A DNA stretch of 64,000 bases, from NCBI RefSeq assembly GCF_003843875.1, contig NZ_RKRF01000011.1, forward strand, positions 1-64,000. Direction: 5' to 3'. Within the stretch, counting starts at the first letter, position 1. Every line of letters begins with the position of its first letter. The DNA is from Aquisalibacillus elongatus (GTDB lineage Bacteria > Bacillota > Bacilli > Bacillales > Alkalibacillaceae). Position numbers and translations under genes: made by a program. Under the pieces are notes generated by a model that was not told the DNA's origin, made no database searches, and worked only from the letters and a program-made list of their open reading frames with translations. Positions 60,909 to 64,000 of this stretch are shown in pieces.

Positions 60909-61799
60909 ATGAACAAAACTCATTTTAACAATATGAAAACGAAAGACGGTTTTATCGCAGCACTTGACCAAAGTGGCGGAAGTACACCTAATGCACTTGC
61001 AGGTTATGGTGTAATGGAAGACGCTTATTCAAACGAGGACGAAATGTTCGACCTTGTGCACCAAATGCGCACAAGAATTATGACGTCTCCTGCTTTTAAT
61101 GCCGATCAAATCGTAGGCGCGATTCTTTTCGAACAAACGATGGATCGTAAAGTTGAAGGTAAGTATACAGCTGATTACTTATCTGGTAAAGGCATTGTCC
61201 CGTTCCTTAAAGTGGACAAGGGTCTAGCTGATAAAGAAAACGGCGTTCAATTAATGAAACCAATCCATGACTTAGATGAAACACTACGTCGTGCAAACGA
61301 ACGCGGCATTTTCGGAACTAAGATGCGCTCTGTTATTCACGAAGCAAATGAAGAGAGCATCAAAGCAGTTGTAGACCAACAATTCGATATCGCCAAAAGC
61401 ATTATCGAAGCAGGACTTGTTCCAATTATTGAACCAGAAGTAGATATCAACAGCCCTGAAAAAGAAAAATGTGAAGACATTTTAAACGATGAGATCTTAA
61501 AGCATTTAAACGAGCTATCAGACGACCAGTTCGTCATGCTTAAGCTAACCATTCCAAATAAACCAAACCTTTATAAAGAACTTATCGAACATCCTAATGT
61601 TGTTCGCGTCGTTGCGTTATCTGGTGGTTACTCACGTGAAGAAGCAAACGAAAAACTAAAAGATAACGACGGCCTAATTGCCAGCTTCTCACGCGCATTA
61701 GTCAGTGACCTAAACGTGAATCAAACAGATGAAGAGTTCAACAACGCTTTACAAAAAGCGGTTAACTCCATTCATGATGCGTCCGTTAATAAAAATTAA
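60909..61799 (+). CDS. Fructose-bisphosphate aldolase, class I
   Basis: 296 aa of the class I aldolase type known from staphylococci: [55 protein letters not shown] with the first active-site Lys, and MLKLTIPN with the Schiff-base Lys and the preceding IIEPEVDI. It cleaves fructose-1,6-bisphosphate without metal. The start lies behind AAAGGAG. Together with Pgi it gives two upper-glycolysis enzymes in the window, though not in one operon. Confidence 0.95.
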   Translation: MNKTHFNNMKTKDGFIAALDQSGGSTPNALAGYGVMEDAYSNEDEMFDLVHQMRTRIMTSPAFNADQIVGAILFEQTMDRKVEGKYTADYLSGKGIVPFLKVDKGLADKENGVQLMKPIHDLDETLRRANERGIFGTKMRSVIHEANEESIKAVVDQQFDIAKSIIEAGLVPIIEPEVDINSPEKEKCEDILNDEILKHLNELSDDQFVMLKLTIPNKPNLYKELIEHPNVVRVVALSGGYSREEANEKLKDNDGLIASFSRALVSDLNVNQTDEEFNNALQKAVNSIHDASVNKN

Positions 61800-61806
61800 T
61801 TATCAA

Positions 61807-61842
61807 AAAAAGTGCCTGAACCACGACGGTCAGGCACTTTTT
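61807..61842. terminator. Bidirectional terminator after the aldolase gene
   Basis: AAAAAGTGCCTGA / TCAGGCACTTTTT, 13 bp, with a 10-nt loop and runs of A/T on both sides of the convergent genes. Confidence 0.9.
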
Positions 61843-62380
61843 ATTGATTTTCAGATGACTGAATGTGTTCATTGAACCTGTTTTGTAACTCACGATTAAG
61901 TTCTGAATCAGAATCATTTAGTTCATGATATAATTCTCTCGTGCCACGATCTGTCTCTAGTCTCTCTGTCACGTGTTCTTCTAAATCAGCTAATAGATTT
62001 TGAAGGAATTCGTATTCCCTTCTTATTTCTTTTTCGGAATCCCCTTCGTCATAATCACGAAACAAATTATTAATCTTTAACAGATTCATGTAAGGAACTT
62101 CACCAGCATTCCGCGGAACTAATTTAACCTTATATTGGAAATAATTTATGTCATTACTTACTTCGCGATAATCACCTTGTTCAACCTTATCAAACCATAA
62201 GTCAATTTGTTCTTCAACTAAATTAAATTCTAATGATCTAATTTCGCTAGCATAATCGTGCCCCAAACGTTCCTGGAAATGGTGAACCTCTAAAGTTTGC
62301 CTAATAGCAATGAATGTTAACACTGCAATGATAATGATTACTATAACAATCAGAATTCGTGTTTTAGTTACATTCCCCAT
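61841..62380 (-). CDS. Membrane-anchored helical protein of unknown function
   Basis: 179 aa. One N-terminal membrane segment (ILIVIVIIIIAVLTFIAI) is followed by an extracytoplasmic, highly charged helical domain with repeated acidic segments (LRREYEFLQNLLADLEEHV-type helices). I do not recognise a family. The acidic outer domain suits a salt-adapted envelope. It diverges from the lipoprotein gene at 62.6 kb. The start is preceded by AAGGGTG. Confidence 0.7.
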   Translation of the reverse strand: MGNVTKTRILIVIVIIIIAVLTFIAIRQTLEVHHFQERLGHDYASEIRSLEFNLVEEQIDLWFDKVEQGDYREVSNDINYFQYKVKLVPRNAGEVPYMNLLKINNLFRDYDEGDSEKEIRREYEFLQNLLADLEEHVTERLETDRGTRELYHELNDSDSELNRELQNRFNEHIQSSENQ

Positions 62381-62590
62381 TCTAAAAACACCCTTAAATA
62401 GTTTATTAATAAAATATTATGAAATAAAAACCAATTATAGTAAAGCCAACTGAAAAAGTCCGTTTTATGATAAAGATTTAATTTAAACCTGGCATTCCTC
62501 TACTCAATAGGAAGAACTTTATGAAATTTTTAAAAATATTGGTTATTTCAGTAAGGTTTATGAATAAATTTTAGGGGAGGTGTTTTAGTT

Positions 62591-63127
62591 TTGAAGAATA
62601 CATTTATATTGAGAGCCTTAACTGTCACTGCCTTAGGCCTATTCTTAGTGGCTTGTGGTGGTGAAAATGAGGATCAAGAGCAGGATAATAATAGTGAAAA
62701 TGGTAAAGAAAATACGAGTCAGGAAAGTGATGATCAAAACACAGATGAAGAAGAGCAATCACAAAATGAAGAGGAAACAGATGAGGATGAAAGCGGTGAT
62801 TCATTAAGTGACTTACCTGATGCCATTCCGTCTGACTTTCCATTCCCTGAAAATGCCACCCAAGTCATGGTCACTGAATCAGAGATGTCGGGATCTACCC
62901 TTTACACTGTAAACTTTATGTTTGATGGAGATCCATCTGAACTTTTCAATAGCATTAAAGATTATGTCACTCAGAATGATTATTCTATTGAATTTGAAGA
63001 CGAAAACCAAGAATTCACACTTGATGCTGTCAATTATGATACGCTCGAGGGAATTGATATATCTTCCATGCTTGAAAGAAGTACAGGAATCGCAGTTGGC
63101 TTATCATTTACAGTACCTAACGAATAA
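62591..63127 (+). CDS. Lipoprotein with a long acidic linker, function unknown
   Basis: 178 aa from a TTG start ten nt after GGGGAGG. The signal peptide ends at a lipobox (LFLVACGG). A linker of about 50 residues made almost only of Glu, Asp, Gln, Asn and Ser follows, then a compact domain (about residues 75-178) beginning DLPDAIPSDFPFPENATQVMVTESEM. The SDFPFPENA-type start is common in small Bacillaceae lipoproteins of unknown role. It is monocistronic. Confidence 0.75.
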   Translation: MKNTFILRALTVTALGLFLVACGGENEDQEQDNNSENGKENTSQESDDQNTDEEEQSQNEEETDEDESGDSLSDLPDAIPSDFPFPENATQVMVTESEMSGSTLYTVNFMFDGDPSELFNSIKDYVTQNDYSIEFEDENQEFTLDAVNYDTLEGIDISSMLERSTGIAVGLSFTVPNE

Positions 63128-63132
63128 AATTA

Positions 63133-63174
63133 CAAGAGAAGCTTAGTTTAATTGCTCTGACTATGCTTCTCTTG
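63133..63174 (+). terminator. Probable terminator after the lipoprotein gene
   Basis: CAAGAGAAGC / GCTTCTCTTG outer stem with an inner TAGT/ACTA pair. Only a short T-stretch follows, so termination strength is uncertain. Confidence 0.55.
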
Positions 63175-63288
63175 AGATTTAGGTTCTATGAAACTACCAC
63201 TTCCCTCTTAGATGATAAACGTTATGGCATATCCCCATGCTCCAGGCTAAAAATTCCTAATCAAGCATTGGTAATTAACAATATTCAA

Positions 63289-64000
63289 TTAACCTTTGAT
63301 CGCACCTTCTGTCATTCCTTTTGTAATTCGGCGTTGGAAAATCGAATATAAAATAATGACTGGAAGAATCGCAAATACTAGACTCGCAAATAGAACGCCC
63401 CAAGCATTCGTATACTGTGCTTCATTACTGATAAAGTCTATTGCTAGAGCTAACGTGTAATTTTCACTTGATTGCAGGAAGATCAAGGCCATAAAGTATT
63501 CGTTCCAAAACTGAATCGCATTCATGATTGTGACCGTAATAATCCCCGACATAGTTAGTGGCGTCACGATTTTCCACAGAATTCCGTATGGTGACATACC
63601 ATCAACCGATGCTGATTCTTCTAGCGATTTTGGGATGGTCCCCATGAAACTCGTTAAAACGAAAATTGTAAACGGTAATTGAGACATCGCGTAGACGACA
63701 GACAATCCAATAATACTATCAAGCATATTAAACTGTGCTAATAGGAAGAACAATGGAATCCAACCTAGTACCATCGGTATCATCATCGCTGAAATATACA
63801 ACGTAAAAAGCATTTGGCTGCCTTTAAAACGAATTCGCTCTAACGCATAAGCTGTCGGTACTGCTAAGACAAGACATAGGACCGCACCAAGCGCTGTCAC
63901 AACGAAACTATTAAATATACTGGTATCAAGATTATATTCTGTCCAAGCCGTGACGAAATTACTAAAATTAAATTGTTCTGGAATGCCCCATGGATTAGCA
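63289..64000 (-). CDS. Carbohydrate ABC transporter permease, MalG type (5' end outside window)
   Basis: The open frame runs past the window edge, so the N-terminus is missing. The visible 237 codons include NPWGIPEQFNFSNFVTAW near the outer loop, four or five membrane segments, and the EAA-loop MGTIPKSLEESASVDGMSPYGILWKIVTPLTMSGI. The end QRRITKGMTEGAIKG is the standard MalG/GanQ-type C-terminus. It imports sugars together with a MalF-like partner, presumably upstream outside the window. The GTG at 63900 is internal, not the real start. Confidence 0.9.
   Translation of the reverse strand, partial: ANPWGIPEQFNFSNFVTAWTEYNLDTSIFNSFVVTALGAVLCLVLAVPTAYALERIRFKGSQMLFTLYISAMMIPMVLGWIPLFFLLAQFNMLDSIIGLSVVYAMSQLPFTIFVLTSFMGTIPKSLEESASVDGMSPYGILWKIVTPLTMSGIITVTIMNAIQFWNEYFMALIFLQSSENYTLALAIDFISNEAQYTNAWGVLFASLVFAILPVIILYSIFQRRITKGMTEGAIKG

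Noticed and set aside
1-64000. Genome-wide reassignment of TGA to an amino acid
   Set aside because: TGA clearly ends several intact genes here, for example the second sspH, the YiiX-like gene and the DppB-like permease gene.

Overview
The window looks like chromosome of a moderately halophilic or halotolerant endospore-forming member of the Bacillaceae. The evidence is AT-rich DNA, strong AGGAGG-type ribosome binding sites, two H-type small acid-soluble spore protein genes, a complete ectABC ectoine locus, acidic Asp/Glu-rich lipoproteins, and an ATP-grasp/MurE-like/racemase cluster that would fit the Orn-D-Asp or Orn-D-Glu murein of halobacilli. No rRNA, tRNA, CRISPR array, prophage or insertion sequence was recognised.

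Layout. 0.1-5.2 kb: DsbA-like oxidoreductase, an acetaldehyde-type dehydrogenase with its DUF779 partner, and a Bcr/CflA efflux gene overlapping a redoxin gene whose catalytic Cys codon is an in-frame TGA. 5.3-10.2 kb: NatAB-type exporter and a sulfonate-type ABC importer behind a strong promoter and dyad. 10.2-15.2 kb: lipoprotein, YiiX-like hydrolase, S9 peptidase, sugar dehydrogenase. 15.3-21.7 kb: convergent fatty-acid oxidation gene sets. 21.8-26.9 kb: spore proteins, coiled-coil protein, RlmN, DoxX-like protein, a caspase-like hypothetical protein, TraB. 27-32.2 kb: alpha-glucosidase, ROK kinase, Pgi, GumN-like lipoprotein.

32.4-38.7 kb is a plus-strand block: ATP-grasp ligase, MurE-like ligase, Asp/Glu racemase, zinc-ribbon acyltransferase and GltS-like carrier. 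I read the first three as a peptidoglycan side-chain or bridge pathway. 38.7-44.4 kb: membrane proteins, DUF3231 and ectABC. In ectABC, ectA has no ATG, GTG or TTG at its expected start. 44.6-50.4 kb: a broken peptide-type ABC importer split by a second DUF3231 gene, a hydroxybutyrate-type dehydrogenase, and an OpuAC remnant. 50.7-58.9 kb: a truncated FtsZ-like protein, diguanylate cyclase, threonine aldolase, staygreen and MBL proteins, a beta-propeller protein facing a VCBS protein, and UbiB. 59-64 kb: Mqo, class I aldolase, membrane and lipoproteins, and a sugar ABC permease cut by the window edge.

The most unusual points are: (1) a candidate selenocysteine redoxin with a hairpin placed like a bacterial SECIS; (2) at least nine intergenic arrays of short words on a 21-bp period at gene 3' ends, with different words per array but a shared TTCGA dyad core in several; (3) an FtsZ paralogue that lost its GTP-binding half; (4) the MurE-like/ATP-grasp/racemase cluster; (5) the apparent AUU start of ectA. 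Three genes carry in-frame stops (redoxin, substrate-binding protein, small membrane protein), so ordinary decay has to be weighed against recoding.
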